A stretch of DNA of 64,000 nt from Limosilactobacillus fermentum (GCF_013394085.1 NZ_CP040910.1:1440049-1504048), one strand, 5' to 3'. Shown: positions 27,976 to 36,675, numbered from the stretch's first letter. Numbers and translations: made by a program. The notes: a model not told the origin generated them from the letters alone.

Positions 27976-29395
27976 CCACGCCCTGTTAACCGACCTCTAC
28001 GAATTTTCGATGGCCAACGGTTACCTGGCCACCCTGCCCGATGATCGCTGGGCGGTCTTTGACGTCTTTTTCCGGACCGTTCCCGACGACGGCAGCTTCG
28101 TGATCGCCGCCGGGCTGGCCCAGGTCGTCGATCAACTCAAGGACCTGCACTTTACCGCCGCTGACCTGGCCTACCTCCAGTCACTGGGCCTCTACCAACC
28201 AGACTTTCTTGACTACCTGGCCCACTTCCACTTTACCGGGACCGTCAGCGCCATGCCGGAGGGGACCCCGGTCTTTGCCCGCGAACCGCTGTTGACCGTT
28301 TGCGCCCCCCTGATCCAGTGCCAGCTGATCGAAACCTGGCTGCTCAACATCTTAAACCACCAGTCCCTGATCGCCACCAAGGCGCGGCGGATCGTGGCGG
28401 CAGCGGCGGGCCGTCCGGTGATGGAATTCGGTGCCCGCCGTGCCCAGGGTCCCGACGCCGCTACCTATGGCGCCCGGGCCGCCGTGATCGGGGGCTGTGC
28501 TAGCACCTCCAACGTCTTGGCCGGCCAGCTCTTCCAACTACCGGTTGCCGGCACGATGGCCCACGCCTGGGTCCAGTCCTTTAACGACGAACTGACCGCC
28601 TTTCGGTCCTGGGCCAAGGTCTACCCGGACAGCGCCTCGCTGTTGGTCGACACCTACGACGTCTTAAAGTCCGGGATCCCCAACGCCATCACGGTCTTCA
28701 AGGAGCTGCAAGCCACTGGCCACCAGCCCGTCGGGATCCGGATTGACTCCGGTGACATCGCCCAACTTGCTACGGCCGCCCGCCAACTGCTCGACCAAGC
28801 CGGCTTCCCGAACGCTAAGATCACCGCCTCCAATTCGCTAGACGAAGGCGTCATCTCCTCCTTGCTTGAACAAGGAGCGCCCTTAGATAACTTCGGGGTT
28901 GGCGACAAGTTGATCACCAGCGGTTCGGCTCCAGTGCTAAGCGGGGTTTATAAAATGGCCGCCCTGACCGAAAACGGCCGGTGGCAGCCCAAGATCAAAC
29001 TCTCCAACTCACGGTCCAAGATCACCCTGCCGGGTAAGAAACAGACCTACCGCCTCTTCCACCCCCATTCCAAAACCGCCTTCGCCGACGTGATTACCCT
29101 GGCCGACGAAGAACTCACCGCCCCGCTAACGGTCACCAACGTCGACCCGCTCTCCACATTCAGCCAACTCACCCTAACCGACTTTGTGGCCCAGCCGCTG
29201 CAAGTCCCGGTGGTTAGTAAGGACGCCCAACCGGTGGAAACCGACGTGCTGGCGATCCAGGAACGAACCCAGAAACAATTAGCCCAGTTACCGGCCGCCA
29301 CCAAGCGCTTGGTCAACCCGGACGCTTACCCGGTCTACATCTCCCCTAAGTTGGCCGCCTTGCAACAGGAGTTAATGAAGGAGCACCAGCAGTGA
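27968..29395 (+). CDS. pncB: Nicotinate phosphoribosyltransferase
   Basis: 475 aa. Joins nicotinate and PRPP to form nicotinate mononucleotide, the step after nicotinamidase. Starts NNHALLTDLYEFSMANGYL as in the family; MEFGARRAQGPDAATYGARAA carries the phosphoribosyl-binding arginines, and RIDSGDIAQL follows. ATG 27968 (six bases after GGGGGGTG) is preferred to the in-frame GTG at 27959. Overlaps the pncA end by eight bases. Confidence 0.93.
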   Translation: MNNHALLTDLYEFSMANGYLATLPDDRWAVFDVFFRTVPDDGSFVIAAGLAQVVDQLKDLHFTAADLAYLQSLGLYQPDFLDYLAHFHFTGTVSAMPEGTPVFAREPLLTVCAPLIQCQLIETWLLNILNHQSLIATKARRIVAAAAGRPVMEFGARRAQGPDAATYGARAAVIGGCASTSNVLAGQLFQLPVAGTMAHAWVQSFNDELTAFRSWAKVYPDSASLLVDTYDVLKSGIPNAITVFKELQATGHQPVGIRIDSGDIAQLATAARQLLDQAGFPNAKITASNSLDEGVISSLLEQGAPLDNFGVGDKLITSGSAPVLSGVYKMAALTENGRWQPKIKLSNSRSKITLPGKKQTYRLFHPHSKTAFADVITLADEELTAPLTVTNVDPLSTFSQLTLTDFVAQPLQVPVVSKDAQPVETDVLAIQERTQKQLAQLPAATKRLVNPDAYPVYISPKLAALQQELMKEHQQ

Positions 29396-29403
29396 GTGCG
29401 ATC

Positions 29404-29504
29404 CAACCTCCTCGATAGGCCGTATGGCTAAGCTAGGGCGAACGGTTGGTGCGCCAGCACCGTTCTTCGGCCAGACTTAGCCACTAGGCCTGCGGTTGGG
29501 GAGC
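29404..29504 (-). repeat. Dispersed structured element, inverted degenerate copy D
   Basis: Read on the minus strand it aligns with the long hairpin of copies A-C (AACCGCAGGCCTAGTGGCTAAG...CTTAGCCATACGGCCT). Its apex is GGTGC/GCACC and its outer stem GGCC/GGCC, both paired despite base changes. Hairpin 1 is missing. Located after pncB. Confidence 0.75.
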
Positions 29505-29524
29505 ACGTTATGGGAAAGTGCGGA

Positions 29525-29559
29525 CCAACCTCCTCGACAAACCGTATGACTAAGCTAGG
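29525..29559 (-). repeat. Fragment of the dispersed element (D')
   Basis: CCAACCTCCTCGACAAACCG then TATGACTAAGCTAGG repeats one edge of copy D and then diverges. Confidence 0.55.
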
Positions 29560-29639
29560 CCTGTTTGATAGATTGAGGAGCACTCTTTTTTGCGCCCAAT
29601 TTTAGATTTGTCGTGTCTCCCTTGGCCACCACGCTAACT

Positions 29640-29679
29640 AAAAAAGCTGGAAGGAAATGAATTCCCTCCAGCATTTTTT
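29640..29679 (-). terminator. Terminator of the ECF S-component gene
   Basis: GCTGGAGGGAAT pairs with ATTTCCTTCCAGC, then TTTTTT on the minus strand. Confidence 0.85.
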
Positions 29680-29681
29680 AT

Positions 29682-30275
29682 TTATTGATCCTTTTTTAAC
29701 GCGTGCACGACCGGCAGGGCGATCGCCGGGACCACCAGGGCGGTGACCAGCATTTCAACCAGGCCGTTAGTGGTTACCACCGCTAGCAGGGCGGTCGCCA
29801 GGTTGCTGGTGGTGGCGTGATAGGCACTCGCCACCGCCGGGGTGTTAGCGAACAGGTAAATACCGCCGAGCACCAAAACGGTGTTGGTGACCGAGCCCAT
29901 TAGCCCGGCAAAGCAGGCCGCCAAACTTGGTGAGACCACCTTTTTGAGGCCGATAAAGACCCAGCCGGCCACCAGCCCGATTAAGAGCCGGGGCACAAAC
30001 GAAATGAGCGGGTTAGTGAAAATCAACGGCGCTAGCGGGCTGGACGGGTAAACAAAGGCCCGCACCCAGGTCAACAGGCCCCAGACACCGCCGACAACCA
30101 TCCCTTCCCGCGGCCCCCAGACAACGGCCACCACCCCGACGGTAATCGGTAAGGTGGTAATCGATAAGGGACCGAGCGGGAGGTTTCCAATCATCGGGAT
30201 CAGGTCTTGTAAGACGATGATCACAATCAGCAGGGCCTGCGTGGTCAAGCGCTGAATCTGTTGACGATTTTGCAT
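29682..30275 (-). CDS. ECF transporter substrate-binding (S) component
   Basis: 197 aa with six hydrophobic helices and a short cytoplasmic N-terminus, as in energy-coupling-factor S components of the FolT/PanT-like family. The region LPLGPLSITTLPITVGVVA and FTNPLISFVPRLLIGLVAG are typical. It binds a vitamin and works with the shared EcfA-EcfA'-EcfT module encoded elsewhere. Convergent with nrtR-pncAB, so niacin is an attractive guess, but pantothenate-type S components share these motifs. No riboswitch was seen in its leader. Has its own terminator. Confidence 0.8.
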   Translation of the reverse strand: MQNRQQIQRLTTQALLIVIIVLQDLIPMIGNLPLGPLSITTLPITVGVVAVVWGPREGMVVGGVWGLLTWVRAFVYPSSPLAPLIFTNPLISFVPRLLIGLVAGWVFIGLKKVVSPSLAACFAGLMGSVTNTVLVLGGIYLFANTPAVASAYHATTSNLATALLAVVTTNGLVEMLVTALVVPAIALPVVHALKKDQ

Positions 30276-30430
30276 TCCATTTCTCCTCTATACCATTCTC
30301 AGTTAAATAATCTTTAATATTTTACCACAGTTCCTAACTTTGCGGGCTCTTTTCCGGGCGATCAGGCGACTTTATGCGCTTTATTGCGGTATACTTGGTG
30401 AAAAACGAAAAACTGATGGGGTGAAAAATT

Positions 30431-31150
30431 ATGGGCGTAAATTTTCGGACCGGCAATCCAATTTGGGTTTACTACACCGACGTTGATACCGGTATCAACC
30501 TGCGCGTGCCAACCCTCTTAAAGGGCATGGCGGGCGAACAGTATGTGGTGCACCAATTGGACATCCCGCGCTATAAATTCTTTAAGGCGACTGGTCCTTT
30601 GACCGGCACCTTTGACGACCGCCAAAAGACGGTCCACTTGTACTACCGGAAGCAAACTTGGCACAAGATCAAAGACGTGAACCTGTACTTACAAACGATG
30701 GCCCCGACCACCCTCTTCGACCAAGTGGACGGGATGCCGGTGGAATCACCCATGCCGGCCGGGCTATTTTTGCGGGCCTTCCAGCTAATCGAAACCACCA
30801 ACCACGTCCTCTGGTACCAGATTAACGCCGACCGCTGGGTTAAGGAGGGCGACCATCTGCGGGTGTTGGCCCACGACCCTTACGCCGATGAGCCGTCGCC
30901 GGTCCGGGCCAACCTGGAGAGCGACTTCACCTACCTCAAGTTGAACCACTTGCCGGCGACGGTCGACTTTGTGCCCAACGGTAAGGTCGCCGTTTACGAC
31001 CAGGCCTACGGAACGGAAATCGGTCAGGTGGCTGACGGTCAGAAACTGATCCTGACTGGTAAAATTATGGATGATAACGGGGTCGTTTGGTACGAGGCCG
31101 TCGATCACGGCTACATCAACGGTTCCTACTTAAAACTGGAAGAAGATTAA
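30431..31150 (+). CDS. MucBP/SH3-like domain protein without signal peptide
   Basis: 239 aa. The first 75 residues (WVYYTDVDTGINLRVP, then IPRYKFFKATGPLTGTF, then VHLYYRK) resemble a MucBP-type mucin-binding domain. The rest has two SH3b/GW-like segments (LFLRAFQLIETTNHVLWYQI and KVAVYDQAYGTEIGQ with VWYEAVDHGYINGSYLKL). No signal peptide, lipobox or LPXTG motif, unusual for domains known from surface proteins. Good ribosome site and 10-base gap to proC suggest co-transcription. Function unknown; domain calls moderate. Confidence 0.65.
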   Translation: MGVNFRTGNPIWVYYTDVDTGINLRVPTLLKGMAGEQYVVHQLDIPRYKFFKATGPLTGTFDDRQKTVHLYYRKQTWHKIKDVNLYLQTMAPTTLFDQVDGMPVESPMPAGLFLRAFQLIETTNHVLWYQINADRWVKEGDHLRVLAHDPYADEPSPVRANLESDFTYLKLNHLPATVDFVPNGKVAVYDQAYGTEIGQVADGQKLILTGKIMDDNGVVWYEAVDHGYINGSYLKLEED

Positions 31151-31160
31151 GGAGAAGAAG

Positions 31161-31949
31161 ATGACAGAAAAAATCGCAATTGTCGGCGTAGGCGCCATGG
31201 GGGGCGCGATCGCCAAGGGGCTATATAACACTAAACAATACCAATTACTGGGGTTAAACCCGGTTAACCCGCGGGTCACTCAGCTGGCCGAGGACCTGGA
31301 GATGACGGTGGTTAACGATCCGGCCGCCTTGGTCAACTTAGCCCCGGGCTTGGTTATCCTCACCACCCCGGCGCCCTTGACCGTCGCCACCGCCCGGTCG
31401 CTGGCGAACCTACCAACCACCACCCCGGTGGTTTCGGCCGCCGCCGGGATCACCCAAGAGCAGCTACAAGCGGTCCTCGGTGACCGCCCGCTGGCCACCA
31501 TGATCCCCAACACCCCGGTCGCCGTTAACGCCGGGGCGATCGGCCTCGCCCTACCGCAAGAGATGGTTGAACCGGCCGGCACCCTGATTAAGGAGGTCTT
31601 GGGCAGCCTGGGCACGGTGATTGAAGTTAAGGAAGCAGACCTTGACGTCGTGGGCGTGATCGGCGGTTGCGGTCCGGCCTTTGTCGACGTGATGATGGAC
31701 GCCCTGTCCGACGGGGCGGTCAAGCACGGGCTCAACCGCCAAGTCGCCTACCAAGTCATCGCCGCCATGGTCGCCGGGACCGGGAAACTAGCCCTGGAGA
31801 CCGGCCTGGCCCCGGCCCTCTTGCGCGACCAAGTCGCCTCGCCGGGTGGCACCACGATCCGCGGGATTGACGCCCTCGAACAGCACGGCTTCCGGGCCGG
31901 CTTGATTGAGGCCGTCGACCAGGCTTCCGGGGGCCACTATGTCGATTAA
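31161..31949 (+). CDS. proC: Pyrroline-5-carboxylate reductase
   Basis: 262 aa. Last step of proline synthesis: NAD(P)H reduction of pyrroline-5-carboxylate. N-terminal Rossmann motif GVGAMGGAIAKG, middle MIPNTPVAVNAGAIGL, and the C-terminal family signature LRDQVASPGGTTIRGIDALE. The next gene starts inside its 3' end (11-base overlap). Confidence 0.93.
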   Translation: MTEKIAIVGVGAMGGAIAKGLYNTKQYQLLGLNPVNPRVTQLAEDLEMTVVNDPAALVNLAPGLVILTTPAPLTVATARSLANLPTTTPVVSAAAGITQEQLQAVLGDRPLATMIPNTPVAVNAGAIGLALPQEMVEPAGTLIKEVLGSLGTVIEVKEADLDVVGVIGGCGPAFVDVMMDALSDGAVKHGLNRQVAYQVIAAMVAGTGKLALETGLAPALLRDQVASPGGTTIRGIDALEQHGFRAGLIEAVDQASGGHYVD

Positions 31950-32823
31950 GCACCCGCGCCTGGTCGGTAACACGATCCTCTGGGTCGTCGCCGCGATCTG
32001 GGGGAGCTCCTACGTCTTGATGAAGATGGTCACTAACGCCCAGATGCCGGCCGGAATGATCAACGGCTGGCGGGGCTTGATCGCCGCCAGCTTCGTCGGC
32101 CTAATCTTTTTTAAAAAGTTGCGCCACATGAGCGCCCACGACGTTCACGTCGGCATCGTCGCCGGAATCATCAACTACATCGCCTTTCAGTGTGGCACGA
32201 TCGGCCTCTTTTACACCACCCCGGCCAACAACGCCTTTTTAACCGCCACCTACGTCGCCATGGTCCCCTTCCTAGCTTGGCTGGGCCACCAACGGCCCCG
32301 CCGCCAGGACTTCTGGGCGGTCGGCGTCGCCATCATCGGGATGGTGATCTTAACCCGGTTGGTCCAGACCGGATTCACCCTTCACTTCGGCGACCTAATC
32401 GTCTTAGTGGCGGCCTTCTTTTACGCCATTCAGATCCTGTACTACGGCGGTGCGGCCACCAAAGTCTCGCCCTGGGTGATGGTCTTTTGGGTCAGCTTGT
32501 TGCAGGGCATTGGCGGGATGAGCTACTCGGTCTTATTCGAGCGTAGCCAGTGGCCCGGCATCGAATGGGGAAGGGCGCTGCCACCGTTACTGACCGTCGC
32601 TTTATTAGTGACCCTGATGACCCAGCTGTTGCAGATTTACGCCCAGCGTTTGACCAGCGCCACGACCGCCGGGATGATCATGATGACCGAATCGCTGTTT
32701 TCCAGCCTCTTTTCGGTCCTCTTGGGCTTTGACCGGCTGACCTGGTCGCTGATCATTGGTGGCGGTCTCTTGGTCGTGGCCAACCTGATCTCGCAAATTA
32801 ACTTTTCCCGCTTCAGCCACTGA
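31939..32823 (+). CDS. EamA/DMT-family transporter
   Basis: 294 aa with ten hydrophobic helices in two EamA repeats. WGSSYVLMKMV near the start and FTTPANNAF-like LFYTTPANNAFLTATYVAMVPFL in the middle are typical of drug/metabolite exporters. Substrate unknown. ATG 31939 overlaps proC and translation is probably coupled. The longer frame from 31906 is rejected because it lacks a ribosome site. Confidence 0.85.
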   Translation: MSIKHPRLVGNTILWVVAAIWGSSYVLMKMVTNAQMPAGMINGWRGLIAASFVGLIFFKKLRHMSAHDVHVGIVAGIINYIAFQCGTIGLFYTTPANNAFLTATYVAMVPFLAWLGHQRPRRQDFWAVGVAIIGMVILTRLVQTGFTLHFGDLIVLVAAFFYAIQILYYGGAATKVSPWVMVFWVSLLQGIGGMSYSVLFERSQWPGIEWGRALPPLLTVALLVTLMTQLLQIYAQRLTSATTAGMIMMTESLFSSLFSVLLGFDRLTWSLIIGGGLLVVANLISQINFSRFSH

Positions 32824-32904
32824 CGGCGGGCTACCCTTCACTAGCAAAGAATGGTAAAATGTCCCTTGTGTCTTACAAATAATTAACTTAGAGGAGGAAC
32901 CATC

Positions 32905-34146
32905 GTGGATGCAAAATTTGTTCCACTGATTCTGGGGAGCGACTTTAACGCGTACGGAATGGCCCGCGAGCTGTACAAGGCTTACGGGGTCCAGTCCGAA
33001 GTTTACGCCCAGGGGAGCCTCGCACCAACCAAGTATTCTAAAATCATCAATTTCCACCACGTCCCGGACTTGATGAACGCTAGCACCTTCACCAAGACGA
33101 TCATCGATATCGCCGATCAATACCAAGAAAAGGGGATCACCCCTTTGTTGATCTCTTGTGGCGACGATTACACCGAGCTAGTGGCCAAAAACCGCAAGCA
33201 ACTGGTCGACCACATGGTTACGCCCTACGCCGACTACGAAACGGTCAGCGACTTAACCGACAAGGAAACCTTCTACGAGGCCTGTGAAAAGTACGGACTG
33301 CCGTACCCGAAGACCTCGATTCTAAAGCCGGACACCGACTGGCAAAACTACCAGTCGCCGTTTGGCTTCCCGATCGCCCTCAAGGCCGCCGACGCCGTCG
33401 AGTGGCATAAGGGGAACTTTGAAGGTTACGAAAAGGCCTACATCATTAACGACCAGGCCCGCTTACACGAAGTTCTCGAGATTATCTACCAACACAGCCC
33501 GTATAAGGGCGACGTGATTGTCCAAGAATACATTCCTGGCGATGACTCCAACATGCGCACGATCAACTGTTACGTTGACCAGTACCACCAGGTGAAACTC
33601 ATGGCGCTAGGTAATCCCTTGTTAGAGGATTGCAACCCGCTCAACGTCGGCAATTACGTGGCGATCTTGCCCGAGTATAACGAGCAAATTTACCACGACA
33701 TCAAGCAGTTCTTAGAACAAGTCGACTTCACCGGCTACGTCAACTTCGACCTCAAGTTCGACCACCGCGATAACAAGTTCAAGGTCTTTGACTTGAACCC
33801 GCGCCAGGGCCGCAGCTCCTACTTCGTTTCTTTAAACGGCTACAACCTGCCGTCCTACCCGGTTGAAGACTACATCACCAAGACCTTAAAGGATAAGGAA
33901 CCGGTGCTGGCCTTCAAGGACGAAAGCAAGTACCAACTGTGGTTAGGAGTTTCTAAGCAAACCTTCCTCAAGTACGCCCGCGAAAACGAGGCCAAGGAAG
34001 TCGCTAAGCAACTCTTAAAGGCCGGCAAGTGGGGGACGACCTTCCACTACGCTGAGGACATGAACCTCAAGCGCTGGATCATGGAAAAGCGGATCAACCG
34101 CTCCTACGCTAAAAACTTCGCCAAGTTCTTCGTCGAAAAGAAATAA
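32905..34146 (+). CDS. ATP-grasp carboxylate-amine ligase (D-aspartate ligase-like?)
   Basis: 413 aa. N-terminal [20 protein letters not shown], then the ATP-grasp core (about 115-320): [30 protein letters not shown] and the metal site [14 protein letters not shown]. It forms an amide or peptide bond with ATP. The overall pattern resembles Aslfm-type D-aspartate ligases that build the peptidoglycan cross-bridge, and L. fermentum is known for an L-Orn-D-Asp bridge. That match is suggestive only; another ATP-grasp ligase is possible. GTG start with GAGGAGG upstream. Monocistronic. Copy B hairpin 1 probably terminates it. Confidence 0.75.
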   Translation: MDAKFVPLILGSDFNAYGMARELYKAYGVQSEVYAQGSLAPTKYSKIINFHHVPDLMNASTFTKTIIDIADQYQEKGITPLLISCGDDYTELVAKNRKQLVDHMVTPYADYETVSDLTDKETFYEACEKYGLPYPKTSILKPDTDWQNYQSPFGFPIALKAADAVEWHKGNFEGYEKAYIINDQARLHEVLEIIYQHSPYKGDVIVQEYIPGDDSNMRTINCYVDQYHQVKLMALGNPLLEDCNPLNVGNYVAILPEYNEQIYHDIKQFLEQVDFTGYVNFDLKFDHRDNKFKVFDLNPRQGRSSYFVSLNGYNLPSYPVEDYITKTLKDKEPVLAFKDESKYQLWLGVSKQTFLKYARENEAKEVAKQLLKAGKWGTTFHYAEDMNLKRWIMEKRINRSYAKNFAKFFVEKK

Positions 34147-34154
34147 GGGCCAAC

Positions 34155-34337
34155 AAGAGGCCGGGAAAAACTCTGTTTTCCCAGCCTCTTATTTTTATTC
34201 CCGAATGTTAGACAGAAAACGTGGTAAATAACCGCAGGTCTAGTGTCTAAGTACGGACGAAGAACGATGCGTACCGCATCAACCATTCGTCCTAGCTTAG
34301 CCATACGACCTGCCGAGTAGGTTATTTCCCACTCTCT
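34155..34337 (+). repeat. Dispersed structured element, copy B
   Basis: Hairpin 1 AAGAGGC.GGGAAAA...TTTTCCCAGCCTCTT followed by ATTTTTATT (34155-34197) also serves as terminator of the ATP-grasp gene. Linker CCGAATGTTAGACAGAAAAC, then hairpin 2 from GTGGTAAATAACC to GGTTATTTCCCAC with apex GATGCG-TAC-CGCATC. Confidence 0.88.
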
Positions 34338-34373
34338 CAATCAACTTCCGATTGACCCCCACCGGGATTTTGC

Positions 34374-34430
34374 GTATCTTAGTCATAAGCAAAGTATCTT
34401 GGTCATTTAAGGCAAAATGACCAAGATACT
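34374..34430 (-). terminator. Triple GTATCTTRGTCAT motif with 16-bp hairpin
   Basis: AGTATCTTGGTCATTT (34393-34408) and its exact complement (34415-34430) surround a 6-base loop. A further direct copy GTATCTTAGTCAT lies at 34374-34386. The hairpin may terminate the small gene at 34454-34597, but its T run is weak. Confidence 0.55.
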
Positions 34431-34453
34431 CGGTTAATGGTGAAGATATTCAT

Positions 34454-34597
34454 TTACTTAGCAGCGAGTTCGTCACTCAGCCAGTTAAAATCTGTTAGCG
34501 ACCCAATCACTTCGGTCTCCACCGCTTCAACCACTTGTTTAGCCGCCAAGGCTTCCGGGGAAGCCAAGAATGAATCCTGCTTCTTTTCTGGTTCCAC
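34454..34597 (-). CDS. 47-aa acidic small protein
   Basis: GTG start with AAAGGAGGG six bases upstream, then EPEKKQDSFLASPEALAAKQ and an acidic C-terminus ending WLSDELAAK. No membrane segment, signal or recognised family. The strong ribosome site, uninterrupted frame and downstream hairpin support a real gene. It sits between two dispersed-element copies. Function unknown. Confidence 0.6.
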   Translation of the reverse strand: MEPEKKQDSFLASPEALAAKQVVEAVETEVIGSLTDFNWLSDELAAK

Positions 34598-34637
34598 CGG
34601 CAGCCCTCCTTTCCCTTAGTTTCATTTTAACAAAGCA

Positions 34638-34722
34638 TAAGAGCCTGCGAGAAAACACGCTTTTCTCGTAGGCTCTTATTGTCTTTTTGAATGTTAAACC
34701 AAAAACGTGGTCAATAACCGGT
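34638..34722 (+). repeat. Dispersed structured element, 5' fragment E
   Basis: Carries hairpin 1 (AAGAGCCTGCGAGAAAA...TTTTCTCGTAGGCTCTT), the linker GAATGTTAAACC and ACGTGGTCAATAACCG. It stops exactly where the long hairpin should begin, one base before the stop codon of the ABC permease gene. On the minus strand the hairpin may end that operon. Confidence 0.75.
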
Positions 34723-34723
34723 A

Positions 34724-35422
34724 TTAGTCCCTGCGCAGCTGCATGTGCATGGCGCACAGGTAGTCAATGCCGACCATCAAGGCGACCCAGATCAGGCCGA
34801 GGCCGTTCCAAACAATCGGGTGGTTAATTGATTGGATCATCATGACCGCCCGCTCAGGGGTGACCAGCAAGACCAGGCGCACCGCCAACCAGCAGAGGAC
34901 GAAAAAACTGGCGAGCAGGGCAATCGTTAGGATGATCTTCCACCGCATGCTCATCAGCCCGTAGAGGTTCCCCAGGGCCCCGGCCGTCGTCACCCCGATC
35001 AGCATCGAGATGATGATGGCCCACTGCTGGCTCCAAGTGACGGTGCCACTTTGGAGCAACTCGATCAGGGCGTTCATCAACCAGGCGACCACCAGGACCG
35101 TGATCACCATCAGGTGGTGGGCCAGCCAGTTCGTCCAGCGCGACACCCCGTTGGCAATTGCTTCTTTAAAGATCTGGTAGGGGGTGCAGATACTGAAGAA
35201 AACGAGTACCAACACCATCATGTCGCTTAAAAAGGCCAGCATGGAAACTAAGTTTCCACCATCTATGCTAATGCTGCCCGCCTCTACCTCAATGTGACCA
35301 CTGAAGAGGATTGCTAGCAAGTAGAAGACCGCCGAGACACCGAGGATACTGATAATGGCGATCAGGGTTAGCCAGCTGTAGTGGCTCAGCTGCTTTAAGT
35401 ATTGCTTATTTAACTTTTCCAT
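34724..35422 (-). CDS. ABC transporter membrane protein (YtrC/D-like)
   Basis: 232 aa with about six hydrophobic segments and short loops. No conserved motif beyond an ABC-2-like layout. Follows the ATPase gene by 12 bases with GGGGGGAG as ribosome site. Presumably the membrane partner of that ATPase in a GntR-controlled exporter, perhaps for cell-envelope stress compounds as in Bacillus ytr. Substrate unknown. Confidence 0.75.
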   Translation of the reverse strand: MEKLNKQYLKQLSHYSWLTLIAIISILGVSAVFYLLAILFSGHIEVEAGSISIDGGNLVSMLAFLSDMMVLVLVFFSICTPYQIFKEAIANGVSRWTNWLAHHLMVITVLVVAWLMNALIELLQSGTVTWSQQWAIIISMLIGVTTAGALGNLYGLMSMRWKIILTIALLASFFVLCWLAVRLVLLVTPERAVMMIQSINHPIVWNGLGLIWVALMVGIDYLCAMHMQLRRD

Positions 35423-35434
35423 GTTACTCCCCCC

Positions 35435-36295
35435 TTAGTGGTTAGTTAGGGCGGTGAACGCCCGCTGCAGGTCTAAGTGCTTGATTTGCACCTGGTCGGG
35501 GATCGGACGCAGGGCGTCTAGCTCTCCAATCACGGCCGTTTCCTTCAGGTTGCCGATCGTTTGGCTGTCGGCCGTGGTTTGCCCGGCGGTGTATTCGTCC
35601 ACCAACTGGGCCGGCCCCGACACCAGGAAGGCCCGGCCCAACAATTCTTCCACTGGTTCGTTGACGATGATCTTCCCCTCGTGGAGGATCAAAACGTCTT
35701 CGACTAGCTGTTGAACCTCACTGATCAAGTGGGTCGATAGGACAAAGGTCCGCGGCTTTTCGCTGTAAGTCCGCAACAGCTCACGGTAAAAGGTTTCCCG
35801 GTAGTTAACGTCTAGGCCTAAGGTAGGTTCGTCCAGGAGAACGTACTGAGCGTTGACGTTTAGGGCAATTGTGATCTTAACGGCCGTCTTTTGCCCGGTT
35901 GAGAGGTTGGAGAAGCGGGCCTTCTCGTTGATCCCAAACTGCCCCAGCATCCGGCGGGCGTTAGCGAAGTCAAACTTGCCGTAGAAGCGGTCAGCATCGG
36001 CCAACATTCTTTTCACCCGGGTCGTCTTCGGGTACATGTTGGATTCGCTCATCAGGTAAATCTTCCCCAGCTCTTCATCGTTGTTATTAACGTTTTGTGG
36101 CCCCATCGCCACCATCCCGCTGGTGGGGAAAATCCGGTTGGTGATGATGTTTAACAGGGTGCTCTTCCCCGCCCCGTTCCGTCCCAGCAGGCCGTAAATC
36201 TTGGCCGGTGCCAGGTTGAAACTCACTTCATCGATCACCGTGTGGCGCCGGTAACGCTTGGTGACGTGGTTAATCATTAGTTCATTGACCGTCAT
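35435..36295 (-). CDS. ABC transporter ATP-binding protein
   Basis: 286 aa. Walker A GLLGRNGAGKSTLLNI, signature LSTGQKTAVKI (LSGGQ variant), Walker B YVLLDEPTLGLD, then the H-loop STHLISE. The C-terminal 70 residues resemble the extra domain of exporter ATPases. Overlaps the GntR gene by 14 bases, so translation is coupled. It energises the membrane protein encoded next. Confidence 0.9.
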   Translation of the reverse strand: MTVNELMINHVTKRYRRHTVIDEVSFNLAPAKIYGLLGRNGAGKSTLLNIITNRIFPTSGMVAMGPQNVNNNDEELGKIYLMSESNMYPKTTRVKRMLADADRFYGKFDFANARRMLGQFGINEKARFSNLSTGQKTAVKITIALNVNAQYVLLDEPTLGLDVNYRETFYRELLRTYSEKPRTFVLSTHLISEVQQLVEDVLILHEGKIIVNEPVEELLGRAFLVSGPAQLVDEYTAGQTTADSQTIGNLKETAVIGELDALRPIPDQVQIKHLDLQRAFTALTNH

Positions 36296-36659
36296 CTTGA
36301 TACCCCCGTTTGATTAGTTCCTGTAAGTGCTCCTCTTTGATGCCCAGCTTCTTGGCTTCGGCGACCATCGCCACCACGTAATTGCGGTAGAAGTCATCGC
36401 GGTGCTTGGTGGCCAGTTGTTCCTGGGCGCCCGGGGTGACAAACATCCCCCGCCCGCGCCGCTTTTCTAACAGGCCCAAGGCCACCAGCTGATTCATACC
36501 CTTCAAAACCGTCGCCGGGTTGATGTTCAAGCTGGCGGACAGTTGGGTGGTCGATGGCACCTGGTCGCCAGCCTGGTAGACGCCGGTAAAGATCATCTCC
36601 GCCAATTGGTTGGCAATCTGCTGGTACAGCGGGCTGTCCTGATCAAATTCGAAGTTCAT
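36282..36659 (-). CDS. GntR-family regulator, YtrA type
   Basis: 125 aa. N-terminal winged helix (DSPLYQQIANQLAEMIFTG, then GDQVPSTTQLSASLNINPATVLKGMNQL) and a short C-terminal dimerising tail, the YtrA subfamily layout. It probably represses its own operon through the palindrome covering the promoter at 36680-36729. First gene of the GntR-ATPase-permease operon. Confidence 0.9.
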   Translation of the reverse strand: MNFEFDQDSPLYQQIANQLAEMIFTGVYQAGDQVPSTTQLSASLNINPATVLKGMNQLVALGLLEKRRGRGMFVTPGAQEQLATKHRDDFYRNYVVAMVAEAKKLGIKEEHLQELIKRGYQDDGQ

Positions 36660-36675
36660 GGGCCCCTCCTTTCGG

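Noticed and set aside
32605..33126. 173-codon minus-strand frame
   Set aside because: Antisense to the DMT transporter and ATP-grasp genes; no ribosome site.
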